Program-made: the position numbers and the translations under genes
The notes under the pieces: generated by a model
Seen by the model: only the letters and a program-made list of their open reading frames with translations
Database searches by the model: none
What the model was told of the DNA's origin: nothing
Part shown: piece by piece, positions 1 through 5,339 of the stretch
Numbering within the stretch: position 1 is the first letter of the stretch
Layout: each line of letters starts with the position of its first letter
Assembly (NCBI GenBank): GCA_947177715.1
Contig: CAMWVM010000111.1
Location: 1-5,846 of the forward strand
DNA length: 5,846 nucleotides
Source: an uncultured Ruminococcus sp.
Lineage (GTDB): Bacteria > Bacillota > Clostridia > Oscillospirales > Ruminococcaceae
Reading direction: 5' to 3'

Positions 1-1380
1 GACCCTGAACATGCTTGTCAGGAGGTTGAAAATGTAATCGGCATACCTGCTATGGACGCACCAAGGGTTTCAGCAAAGATGGGTACGAATATCCGTGAGG
101 TGTTAGAGCGTGTAATTACCGATATTCCTGCTCCAAAGGGCGATGACAATGCACCGCTTAAAGCTCTGATTTTTGACAGCTATTATGACCAATACAAGGG
201 CGTAATTATATATGTCAGAGTGAAAGAGGGTCATCTTAAAGCTGGTGATACAATTAAACTTATGGCTACAGGAGCGGAATTCCAAACTGTTGAAGTGGGA
301 TATATGGGAGCAAAAGACCTGGTGCCTGTGGGCGAGCTTCATGCAGGCGAAGTTGGTTATATTGCAGCTTCAATTAAGTATATTGGTGATACTCGTGTGG
401 GAGATACGGTTACTATAGCTGAAAAACCTTGTGATGAACCACTGCCTGGATACAAAAAAGTAAATCCAATGGTATATTCGGGTATTTATCCTGTGGACGG
501 TGCTAAGTATCCCGATTTGCGTGACGCTCTTGAGAAACTTATGCTCAATGACGCTTCGTTGTCCTTTGAGCCTGAAACGTCTATTGCTTTGGGATTTGGT
601 TTCAGATGCGGCTTCTTAGGACTGCTCCACATGGAAATAATACAGGAAAGACTTGAGCGAGAGTATAATCTTGACTTGATTACCACTGCGCCGTCGGTTA
701 TTTATAAGGTTAATCTTACTGACGGCTCTACAATATATATCGATAATCCTACAAATTATCCTGATCCTGCTGTTATACAGTCGGCAGAGGAGCCTATGGT
801 AACAGCTCATATTTTAACGCCGTCGGATTTTGTAGGCAATATTATGGAGCTTTGTCAGGACAGGAGAGGTATATTTAAAGATATGAAATATCTTGACGAA
901 ACCCGTGTGGATCTGCACTATGAGCTTCCGCTCAATGAAATTGTGTATGATTTCTTTGATGCACTTAAATCAAGAACTAAGGGATATGCTTCTTTTGATT
1001 ATGAGATGTTAGGGTATGCTCCCAGCAAGTTGGTTAAGCTGGATATTCTGCTTAACGGCGAGGTAGTTGACGCACTGTCGTTTATTGTACACACAGATAA
1101 GGCTTATGCAAGAGGAAGACGTATTGCTGAAAAGCTGAAAGAAAATATCCCAAGACAGCTTTTTGAAGTACCTATTCAAGCGGCAATAGGCGGAAAGGTC
1201 ATTGCCAGAGAAACGGTTAAGGCAATGCGAAAGGACGTTCTCGCTAAGTGCTACGGCGGAGATATTACAAGAAAGAAAAAGCTTCTTGAAAAGCAGAAAG
1301 AGGGCAAAAAGCGTATGCGTCAGCTTGGTTCGGTAGAAGTTCCACAGGAAGCGTTTATGTCTGTGCTTAAATTGGATTAA
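1..1380 (+). CDS. lepA: Elongation factor 4 (LepA), 5'-truncated by the window
   Basis: Ribosome-associated GTPase of the translation-factor superfamily, acting on stalled or misplaced elongation complexes and in ribosome biogenesis. The frame is open from base 1, so the gene begins upstream; 459 of roughly 600 residues are present and the N-terminal G1-G4 GTPase motifs are missing. What remains is ordered as expected: the end of the G domain with the G5-type SAK motif (fragment residues 24-26), the beta-barrel domain II (about 47-130), EF-G-like domain III with the conserved run [13 protein letters not shown] (about 200-212), an EF-G domain-V-like region from about 263, and the LepA-specific C-terminal domain (about 342-459) with lysine-rich [16 protein letters not shown] and the usual ending FMSVLKLD. 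The C-terminal domain distinguishes LepA from EF-G and TypA. The ATG at 52 is internal, not a start. No T-rich terminator follows the stop. Identification is near certain. Confidence 0.97.
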   Translation, partial: DPEHACQEVENVIGIPAMDAPRVSAKMGTNIREVLERVITDIPAPKGDDNAPLKALIFDSYYDQYKGVIIYVRVKEGHLKAGDTIKLMATGAEFQTVEVGYMGAKDLVPVGELHAGEVGYIAASIKYIGDTRVGDTVTIAEKPCDEPLPGYKKVNPMVYSGIYPVDGAKYPDLRDALEKLMLNDASLSFEPETSIALGFGFRCGFLGLLHMEIIQERLEREYNLDLITTAPSVIYKVNLTDGSTIYIDNPTNYPDPAVIQSAEEPMVTAHILTPSDFVGNIMELCQDRRGIFKDMKYLDETRVDLHYELPLNEIVYDFFDALKSRTKGYASFDYEMLGYAPSKLVKLDILLNGEVVDALSFIVHTDKAYARGRRIAEKLKENIPRQLFEVPIQAAIGGKVIARETVKAMRKDVLAKCYGGDITRKKKLLEKQKEGKKRMRQLGSVEVPQEAFMSVLKLD

Positions 1381-1420
1381 AGAGAATATATTCATTAATT
1401 TTTGCCTATAAATTTAATAA

Positions 1421-1433
1421 GGGGCATCGCCCC
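1421..1433 (+). other. Small GC hairpin after lepA
   Basis: GGGGC (1421-1425) pairs perfectly with GCCCC (1429-1433) across a 3-nt loop, immediately after an AT-rich stretch (1381-1420). No T-run follows, so it is not a canonical rho-independent terminator. It sits 7 nt before the larger structured element at 1441-1568 and may belong to it. Confidence 0.5.
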
Positions 1434-1440
1434 GTCATTC

Positions 1441-1568
1441 AACAAACGACTGGGCGTTAGCTCCTTAGGGTTTCAGTGGGGGATTGCCTCCCACTGAAAG
1501 ACTAAGTTGTCCGCCGCCACACCTATCCGAAAGGATAGGTTGGAGGCTGGGGAACATAAGTCGTTGTT
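1441..1568 (+). other. Structured intergenic element (RNA-like or interspersed repeat)
   Basis: This GC-rich island between AT-rich flanks folds, by eye, into a closed multibranch shape. A closing stem joins 1441-1451 (AACAAACGACT) to 1559-1568 (AGTCGTTGTT): 10 bp with one bulged A. Inside are three arms. The first is GGGC/GCTC with loop GTTA (1452-1463). The second is CTTAG/CTAAG (1464-1468/1502-1506), a 2x2 internal loop, then a perfect 10-bp stem TTTCAGTGGG/CCCACTGAAA (1471-1480/1490-1499). The third is a perfect 8-bp stem ACCTATCC/GGATAGGT capped by a GAAA tetraloop (1521-1540), extended outward by imperfect CC/GG and GCC/GGC pairs to 1511 and 1550. The GNRA loop and ordered arms suggest a folded RNA; the terminal inverted repeat and composition equally suit a non-coding dispersed repeat of the kind scattered through Clostridia genomes. 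No obvious target-site duplication flanks it. I cannot name a family, and strand is assumed from the neighbouring genes. Confidence 0.6.
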
Positions 1569-1609
1569 ATATTGAAAGAATTGACAACAACAAAACGAAA
1601 GGGAAACTC

Positions 1610-2083
1610 ATGAACGATGTACAGAAAACATTAAAATATTCGTTGGTGTTTGGACTGACCGGTGCGGTTATAATACCGTTGTTTTATGAGATATATGCCA
1701 ATATATCAAAAACTATCGGTCTTTTGCTTGTGGCTGTGTGGGTGATTGCGGCAGGCATAAAGCTATCCTCTGAAAAACTGAAATACGGTATATTGGGTGC
1801 AACGGCATGCTTGGCGTATACCGGTGTGTTAGGGTTAGTTTGTTACACGGTTATTCATCCTGCAGCTGTAAGTTTCATTAATGCTCGTGCTGATTATATT
1901 CAGCTTTCTTTAGAAGAACAGGCATGGTTTTTGTTATATGCGGCTCTAATTGGACTATGTATGTATCTTATATGCTTTGCCCGACGGGGGATGATGAAAG
2001 CGGTAAGTCTTATTAAGGGCAACGGTGACAAGGCGGCAGCTTATATACAGGACGCATTCACTGATGATTATGACGGAGAATGA
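1610..2083 (+). CDS. Four-helix membrane protein of unknown function
   Basis: I do not recognise this 157-residue protein. It has four probable membrane helices at about residues 11-29, 34-51, 60-82 and 104-124, a basic patch after the last helix (ARRGMMK), and a hydrophilic, acidic tail ending FTDDYDGE. The start is the ATG at 1610, preceded by AAAGGG (1598-1603) at 6 nt; an in-frame TTG at 1484 would run through the structured element and encode an atypical proline-rich leader, so it is rejected. The stop is 3 nt upstream of the hemW start, and the hemW ribosome site lies inside its last codons, so the two genes are probably translationally linked. No good promoter is visible between lepA and this gene. 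That it is a real gene is well supported; its role is unknown, and placement beside hemW does not prove a part in heme metabolism. Confidence 0.82.
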   Translation: MNDVQKTLKYSLVFGLTGAVIIPLFYEIYANISKTIGLLLVAVWVIAAGIKLSSEKLKYGILGATACLAYTGVLGLVCYTVIHPAAVSFINARADYIQLSLEEQAWFLLYAALIGLCMYLICFARRGMMKAVSLIKGNGDKAAAYIQDAFTDDYDGE

Positions 2084-2086
2084 TTG

Positions 2087-3199
2087 ATGGGTGCAGGAAT
2101 ATATATACACATACCTTTTTGTATTAGAAAATGCCCCTATTGCGATTTCTATTCAGTGCTTTATGAAAAAAAGCTTACAGATGATTATGTAAAAGCATTA
2201 TGCTGTCATATAAAAGCTTACAGAGAATACGGTGTAAAAGCTGATACCATATATTTCGGCGGCGGAACGCCGTCGCTTCTTAAACCTAAACAGATTGACA
2301 AAATTTTGTCTGGTTTAAACGGCAATTTTAACGTTAAAGATGCAGAAATAACCTTGGAAGCCAATCCTTCGTCTGTTGATTATGAGAAGCTATGTGAATA
2401 CAGAAAAACGGGGATTAACAGGATATCTTTCGGAGTTCAGTCGGCGGATAACAGACAGCTTAGGTTTCTTGGAAGACTGCATGATTTTGACAGCGCTTCA
2501 AGGGCAGTTTATGATGCTCAGAGAGCAGGCTTTGATGATATATCATGCGATATAATGCTTGGACTTTCGGGTCAGGATATGAATTCGCTTAATGTGACTA
2601 TTGACAGGATTGCATCTTTGCCGATAAAGCATATTTCAGCGTACATGCTGAAAATAGAAGAGGGTACTGCTTTTGACAATGACGTTGTGAGAAGATCTAT
2701 TGCTGACGAGGATTTGCAGTGCGATATGTATTTGAATACTGTTGAAAGGCTTGATAGACTTGGGTTTGAGCAGTATGAGATTTCAAATTTTGCAAAGGAA
2801 AAACGTTACAGCCGACACAATATGAAGTACTGGCAAGGCGAGGAATACATCGGTTTCGGACCAGCGGCGCATTCTTATTTTAACGGACAGCGTTTCTGTT
2901 CGCTGAGCGATATTATGAAATACATAGAAAATCCCTTGGATACAAAGATTATAACAGAAAACAACCCTGATAAAACGGAAGAATATATTATGCTTTCACT
3001 GCGGTTAAAGCGTGGAATAAGTTTAAAAAAGGTTTGTGAGCTTGGCGGTGAAGAGCTCATGGAATGCATCAAAAATAAGGCTGAGATATATTCCCAAAAC
3101 AGACTTTGCGTTATTGAGAATGACAGGATAAGTCTTACGCCTAAAGGTTTTTTGGTTTCTAACAGTATTATTGCGTCGTTTTTGGAAAGCGGAAGTTAA
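2087..3199 (+). CDS. hemW: Radical SAM heme chaperone HemW (HemN-like)
   Basis: Radical S-adenosylmethionine protein of the HemW group, long annotated as oxygen-independent coproporphyrinogen III oxidase but known in studied members to bind heme and deliver it to acceptors. The 370-residue length is normal. CxxxCxxC (C12, C16, C19), followed by D20-F21, would hold the 4Fe-4S cluster; true HemN has CxxxCxxCxC, so the F at 21 marks HemW. Other family motifs are GGGTPS (58-63, SAM binding), EANP (91-94), ISFGVQS (113-119), HNMKYW (244-249), GFGPAAHS (256-263) and a C-terminal winged-helix-like region with LTPKGFLVSNSI (350-361). ATG at 2087 is chosen with GGAG (2075-2078) 8 nt upstream; TTG at 2084 would be too close. 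In many Firmicutes hemW lies between lepA and hrcA-grpE-dnaK; here hrcA does not follow. No obvious terminator follows the stop. Confidence 0.95.
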   Translation: MGAGIYIHIPFCIRKCPYCDFYSVLYEKKLTDDYVKALCCHIKAYREYGVKADTIYFGGGTPSLLKPKQIDKILSGLNGNFNVKDAEITLEANPSSVDYEKLCEYRKTGINRISFGVQSADNRQLRFLGRLHDFDSASRAVYDAQRAGFDDISCDIMLGLSGQDMNSLNVTIDRIASLPIKHISAYMLKIEEGTAFDNDVVRRSIADEDLQCDMYLNTVERLDRLGFEQYEISNFAKEKRYSRHNMKYWQGEEYIGFGPAAHSYFNGQRFCSLSDIMKYIENPLDTKIITENNPDKTEEYIMLSLRLKRGISLKKVCELGGEELMECIKNKAEIYSQNRLCVIENDRISLTPKGFLVSNSIIASFLESGS

Positions 3200-3223
3200 A
3201 ATCTTAATTGTTTTTTAAAACTA

Positions 3224-3252
3224 TTGATTTTTTATAAAATATAGTTTAAAAT
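3224..3252 (+). promoter_or_regulatory. Candidate sigma-A promoter for the 3301-4167 gene
   Basis: TTGATT (3224-3229) and TAAAAT (3247-3252) are separated by 17 bp, giving a predicted start near 3259 and a leader of about 40 nt. The surrounding DNA is extremely AT-rich, so chance matches are easy, but this is the best pair in the gap. The spacer holds most of an AT-rich inverted repeat: AAACTAT (3218-3224) with ATAGTTT (3241-3247), and ATTTT (3227-3231) with AAAAT (3236-3240). Confidence 0.5.
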
Positions 3253-3300
3253 AATTATTAATAAATAATATGCCTGACAGATGTTACAGGAGGAATTATA

Positions 3301-4167
3301 ATGAAAGAATTTTTTTCAAATTTGTGGGTGAAACGTTCAGTTTCAGTCTTTTGTATAATATACGCTGCGGTGATTGCACTTTTGGCTTATGCCACATTTT
3401 TATATGATCTTGAATTTGCAGAGGGTATGGAAACTCCGTTTTTTGTTATGTATACATTGGCAAGTGGAATTTTCCTTGCACTTATGATAATTACAAGAAA
3501 ACAGAAAATAACCTGTATTATAGGACTGTTTCTGCCGTTTATCGTTTTTCTTTTAATTTTGTTTAACATAGGAAGCTGGGTTTTGATTATTCCGCCGTTT
3601 ATTGTGGCTGTGGTTATGTTCTTTGTATCAGATAATCACGAAACCACAAAAGTTGTTGCAGGCACGATTTATTTGCTTGTTTATGTACTTGGTATTGTGC
3701 TTTATATTGTGCTTAATATGCTCTTTGGCGGTTCTTCTGTTGAAACTGTACTTAATGAAGATATTGATCCTTCCACAAGTGTATATAGAATTTATCAGGG
3801 AAGTTTTGATAAACTAAAAGAAGTAACTGCTGATGAGAATACTATTTCTCCTGATGGTAAATATCAGTTCTATCTTGTTGATGTAAGGGATAGCGATAGG
3901 GGAGCAGTCAAAATCTATGTTGTACCATATGGAGAAGATATTGAACTTAAGTTCTTTACTTTAAAGCAAAAAGGCATTCGTAAGACTATTTCCAACAAGG
4001 GCACAAGAGGTGTTATTCCTGATGTTGGCTGGACTGTAAAAACAAATGACAATGGCGAACAAATTCTATATGTTCAATATCGACTTACAGATCAAGATAA
4101 GCTAAGAGAAACTTCTGTTACACAGATGCCAGGAAAACAGTATTTTGAATTCCTTGGAATCAGCTAA
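3301..4167 (+). CDS. Five-helix membrane protein with extracytoplasmic C-terminal domain, function unknown
   Basis: Not recognised. The 288-residue protein has probable membrane helices at about 13-36, 47-65, 70-90, 92-108 and 118-142, then a soluble domain of about 145 residues. Charges follow the positive-inside rule: KR at 11-12 and RKQK at 66-69 would be cytoplasmic and the acidic loop 36-46 outside, so with five helices the C-terminal domain should face outward. That domain looks beta-rich and contains SPDGKYQFYLVDV (183-195), a phrase seen in beta-repeat and some DUF5412-like secreted domains; the likeness is from memory and weak. The ATG is well placed behind AGGAGG (3288-3293) with 7 nt spacing. 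It forms a single-gene unit with a candidate promoter upstream and a strong terminator downstream. A sensor or envelope role is possible but unsupported. Confidence 0.85.
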   Translation: MKEFFSNLWVKRSVSVFCIIYAAVIALLAYATFLYDLEFAEGMETPFFVMYTLASGIFLALMIITRKQKITCIIGLFLPFIVFLLILFNIGSWVLIIPPFIVAVVMFFVSDNHETTKVVAGTIYLLVYVLGIVLYIVLNMLFGGSSVETVLNEDIDPSTSVYRIYQGSFDKLKEVTADENTISPDGKYQFYLVDVRDSDRGAVKIYVVPYGEDIELKFFTLKQKGIRKTISNKGTRGVIPDVGWTVKTNDNGEQILYVQYRLTDQDKLRETSVTQMPGKQYFEFLGIS

Positions 4168-4180
4168 AACCAGTGAATTT

Positions 4181-4223
4181 ACCGTCTTTTGCGGTTTTTA
4201 ACCGCAGGACGGTTTTCTTTTTT
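4181..4223 (+). terminator. Rho-independent terminator after the 3301-4167 gene
   Basis: ACCGTC (4181-4186) pairs with GACGGT (4208-4213), and inside it TGCGGTT (4190-4196) pairs with AACCGCA (4200-4206) across a 3-nt loop. A small asymmetric internal loop separates the two stems, 13 bp in all. The T-rich tail 4213-4222 is broken by one C. Starting 13 nt after the stop codon, it ends this transcription unit. Confidence 0.92.
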
Positions 4224-4231
4224 GTTATTTT

Positions 4232-4261
4232 TTGAATAATAATTATTTTCTGAGGTATAAT
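4232..4261 (+). promoter_or_regulatory. Sigma-A promoter for the lipoprotein gene
   Basis: TTGAAT (4232-4237) and a perfect TATAAT (4256-4261) are 18 bp apart, with a predicted start near 4268 and a leader of about 45 nt. It lies just downstream of the preceding terminator, as expected for an independent unit. Confidence 0.75.
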
Positions 4262-4312
4262 ATTCACAGTCAAACGATTTTGGCAAAATTATTTTTGAAA
4301 GGAATAATAATT

Positions 4313-4636
4313 ATGAAAAAATTATTTGCATGCGTGTTGAGTATTGCTGCTTGCTCATGTATTTTGGCTTCTTGTTCAAATAATAGTGACAACGATAATG
4401 ACAAATCATCATCTGCTGCAACTACTACGTCTACTCCTGCAACTTCTGATGCGATCGAATCATCAATGTTTGAGTCAAGTCTTATCGACAGTTCAAGCAT
4501 TATGGATAATTCAGGTGATAGAGATGACAGCAGTATAATTGACAATGATAACGATAACCTCGGCGATGATATCAGACAGGGAATCGATAATGGTATGGAT
4601 ACTGCTGAGGATATTGTAGACGATATTATCAGATAA
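4313..4636 (+). CDS. Small acidic, serine-rich lipoprotein of unknown function
   Basis: The 107-residue product starts with a textbook lipoprotein signal: MKK, a hydrophobic core, then lipobox LASC with the predicted lipidated cysteine at residue 21, so the mature protein would be about 87 residues anchored outside the membrane. The mature part is low-complexity: SNNSDNDND, a serine/threonine/alanine linker (about 32-46), then acidic stretches such as SSIIDNDNDN, and a C-terminal segment (about 85-106, DDIRQG to DDII) that could form an acidic amphipathic helix. No catalytic or binding motif is visible. The ATG at 4313 is supported by AAAGGA (4298-4303) at 9 nt; a longer start at 4232 falls in the promoter and would bury the signal peptide. 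The flanking terminator and promoter suggest transcription on its own. Secretion is well supported; function is not known. Confidence 0.85.
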   Translation: MKKLFACVLSIAACSCILASCSNNSDNDNDKSSSAATTTSTPATSDAIESSMFESSLIDSSSIMDNSGDRDDSSIIDNDNDNLGDDIRQGIDNGMDTAEDIVDDIIR

Positions 4637-4655
4637 TATCATTTTCCCCTTTTTG
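4622..4655 (+). terminator. Weak terminator candidate over the lipoprotein stop codon
   Basis: GATATTATC (4622-4630) and GATAATATC (4632-4640) are exact inverted repeats that include the last codons and the stop codon; as a hairpin this is about 7 AT-rich base pairs with a 5-nt loop. The run that follows is T-rich but broken by CCCC (about 4641-4655). Being AT-rich, the stem may be too weak to terminate efficiently. Confidence 0.35.
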
Positions 4656-4673
4656 AATAATATTATGTCTTGG

Positions 4674-4688
4674 ATGACCAATAGTCAT
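4674..4688. promoter_or_regulatory. Operator copy 1, RTGACC-N3-RGTCAT palindrome
   Basis: ATGACC-AAT-AGTCAT is a 15-bp inverted repeat with one mismatched pair. It is the most distal of three copies upstream of atpI, centred at 4681, 36 bp from copy 2. Size and symmetry fit a dimeric TetR-type regulator; the protein is not encoded here. Confidence 0.65.
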
Positions 4689-4709
4689 TAATATATGCAA
4701 TTCAGCATA

Positions 4710-4724
4710 GTGACCATTGGTCAT
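4710..4724. promoter_or_regulatory. Operator copy 2, RTGACC-N3-RGTCAT palindrome
   Basis: GTGACC-ATT-GGTCAT differs from a perfect palindrome only at the outermost pair. It ends 16 bp before the -35 box of the promoter at 4741, so a bound regulator would sit just upstream of RNA polymerase. Confidence 0.75.
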
Positions 4725-4740
4725 TATTTTTTAAAAACTG

Positions 4741-4769
4741 TTGACAAATTTATTTGGGTGTGATACAAT
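4741..4769 (+). promoter_or_regulatory. Promoter P1 of the atp operon
   Basis: A perfect TTGACA (4741-4746) and TACAAT (4764-4769) are 17 bp apart, with a TG at 4761-4762 giving an extended -10. The predicted start is near 4776. Operator copies 2 and 3 lie on either side, and copy 3 begins at about +1, where binding would be expected to block transcription. Confidence 0.85.
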
Positions 4770-4776
4770 ACAAATA

Positions 4777-4791
4777 ATGACCGTTGGTCAT
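4777..4791. promoter_or_regulatory. Operator copy 3, perfect ATGACC-N3-GGTCAT palindrome
   Basis: ATGACC-GTT-GGTCAT has perfect 6-bp arms and is the best of the three copies. It covers roughly +1 to +16 of promoter P1 and ends 15 bp before the -35 box of P2, the classic position for repression of P1. Confidence 0.8.
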
Positions 4792-4806
4792 ATTTACAAA
4801 AATAAG

Positions 4807-4835
4807 TTGACTTTTTGGAGAAATTCGGTTATACT
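4807..4835 (+). promoter_or_regulatory. Promoter P2 of the atp operon
   Basis: TTGACT (4807-4812) and TATACT (4830-4835) are 17 bp apart, each one base from consensus. The predicted start near 4842 gives a leader of about 67 nt. No operator copy overlaps it, so it could supply transcription when P1 is repressed, or be influenced by a protein on copy 3 just upstream. Confidence 0.75.
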
Positions 4836-4884
4836 AAAAATAGTAATTAATTTGTGTTCTGAACATATATAGATAGTATGATGA

Positions 4885-4900
4885 ACGCCCGGCGGAGCGT
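4885..4900 (+). promoter_or_regulatory. GC-rich hairpin covering the atpI Shine-Dalgarno
   Basis: ACGC (4885-4888) pairs with GCGT (4897-4900) and CC (4889-4890) with GG (4894-4895), leaving A4896 bulged and a 3-nt loop. The likely Shine-Dalgarno GGAG (4894-4897) is inside the stem. It is a GC island in an otherwise AT-rich leader. Six pairs is short, so control of translation is only a possibility. Confidence 0.4.
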
Positions 4901-4908
4901 GATTGTTA

Positions 4909-5334
4909 ATGAAAGTCAGCATTTCTCAAAAGGACTGCAGCAAGCAGATTGAAAGCTCTTCTCTTAAGCCTGTTTTAAAAAAACTTGTTTTGACTATGGC
5001 GTTTTTAAATTTGTTGTTTTATTGCTTAAGCCTTTTTTGGGGATTTGATTTAAAAACTTTTTTGGGGTTTGTTATCGGTTTTATATATGTGAATGTCTGT
5101 TATGTATATGTGGCACATACGGTTGAACGTGCTGTGGACATGACGGAAAAACGGGCGAAGCGGACCATGATCGTTTGCTATGCTGTTAGATATGCAGGAT
5201 TATTCTTACTTAGCTTTTTAGCAATGGAATTTAAAATATTCAATGTTATAGGCATTGTTATACCACAGTTTTATCCTCGTATGGCGTTTGGACTAATGGC
5301 GCTCAGAGAGAGGAAAACGTTTAGAAAGGATTAG
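4909..5334 (+). CDS. atpI: ATP synthase protein I (AtpI-like assembly factor)
   Basis: Small membrane protein of the ATP synthase I family, thought to help assemble the c-ring of the F-type ATP synthase or to serve in ion uptake; it is not a stoichiometric subunit. The 141 residues hold four probable helices at about 22-43, 48-69, 86-105 and 107-127. The central pattern TVERAVDMTEKRAKRTMIVCYAVRY, written here in parts as TVERAVDM then KRAKR then YAVRY (71-95), followed by a helix and a final PRMAF (123-127), fits this family. Position directly before atpB, 5 nt away, is the strongest support. Start choice is uncertain: ATG 4909 has GGAG (4894-4897) at 11 nt, while TTG 4903 has it at 5 nt and would add two residues. 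Transcription is expected from P1 and P2 upstream. Confidence 0.82.
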   Translation: MKVSISQKDCSKQIESSSLKPVLKKLVLTMAFLNLLFYCLSLFWGFDLKTFLGFVIGFIYVNVCYVYVAHTVERAVDMTEKRAKRTMIVCYAVRYAGLFLLSFLAMEFKIFNVIGIVIPQFYPRMAFGLMALRERKTFRKD

Positions 5335-5339
5335 GCTTT

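Noticed and set aside
1009..1395. 128-codon open frame on the minus strand
   Set aside because: It is the antisense shadow of the conserved lepA C-terminal domain, with no ribosome site or recognisable protein features.
1421..1440. Rho-independent terminator for lepA
   Set aside because: The GGGGC/GCCCC hairpin is followed by GTCATTC, not a T-run.
1581..1586. Perfect TTGACA just upstream of the gene at 1610
   Set aside because: No -10-like hexamer occurs at 16-19 bp; that position reads AAACTC next to the start codon.
1484..1609. In-frame TTG that would extend the membrane protein upstream by 42 residues
   Set aside because: It lies inside the structured element, has no ribosome site, and encodes a proline/cysteine-rich leader unlike the rest; ATG 1610 has a good AAAGGG site.
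4232..4312. Longer lipoprotein start at TTG 4232
   Set aside because: It overlaps the -35 box, would be upstream of the predicted transcription start, and would place 27 residues before a canonical signal peptide.
4234..4314. 13-bp direct repeat gaataataattat at 4234 and 4302
   Set aside because: Simple AT-rich sequence, one copy over the promoter and one next to the start codon; chance or codon/RBS composition explains it.
4660..4740. Possible leftward promoter governed by operator copies 1 and 2
   Set aside because: On the minus strand no -35/-10 pair with acceptable spacing was found, and the gene to the left is on the + strand.
4878..4952. Small 24-codon reading frame starting ATGATG and overlapping the atpI start
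   Set aside because: No Shine-Dalgarno before it and no recognisable peptide; probably accidental, though an upstream-peptide role cannot be excluded.
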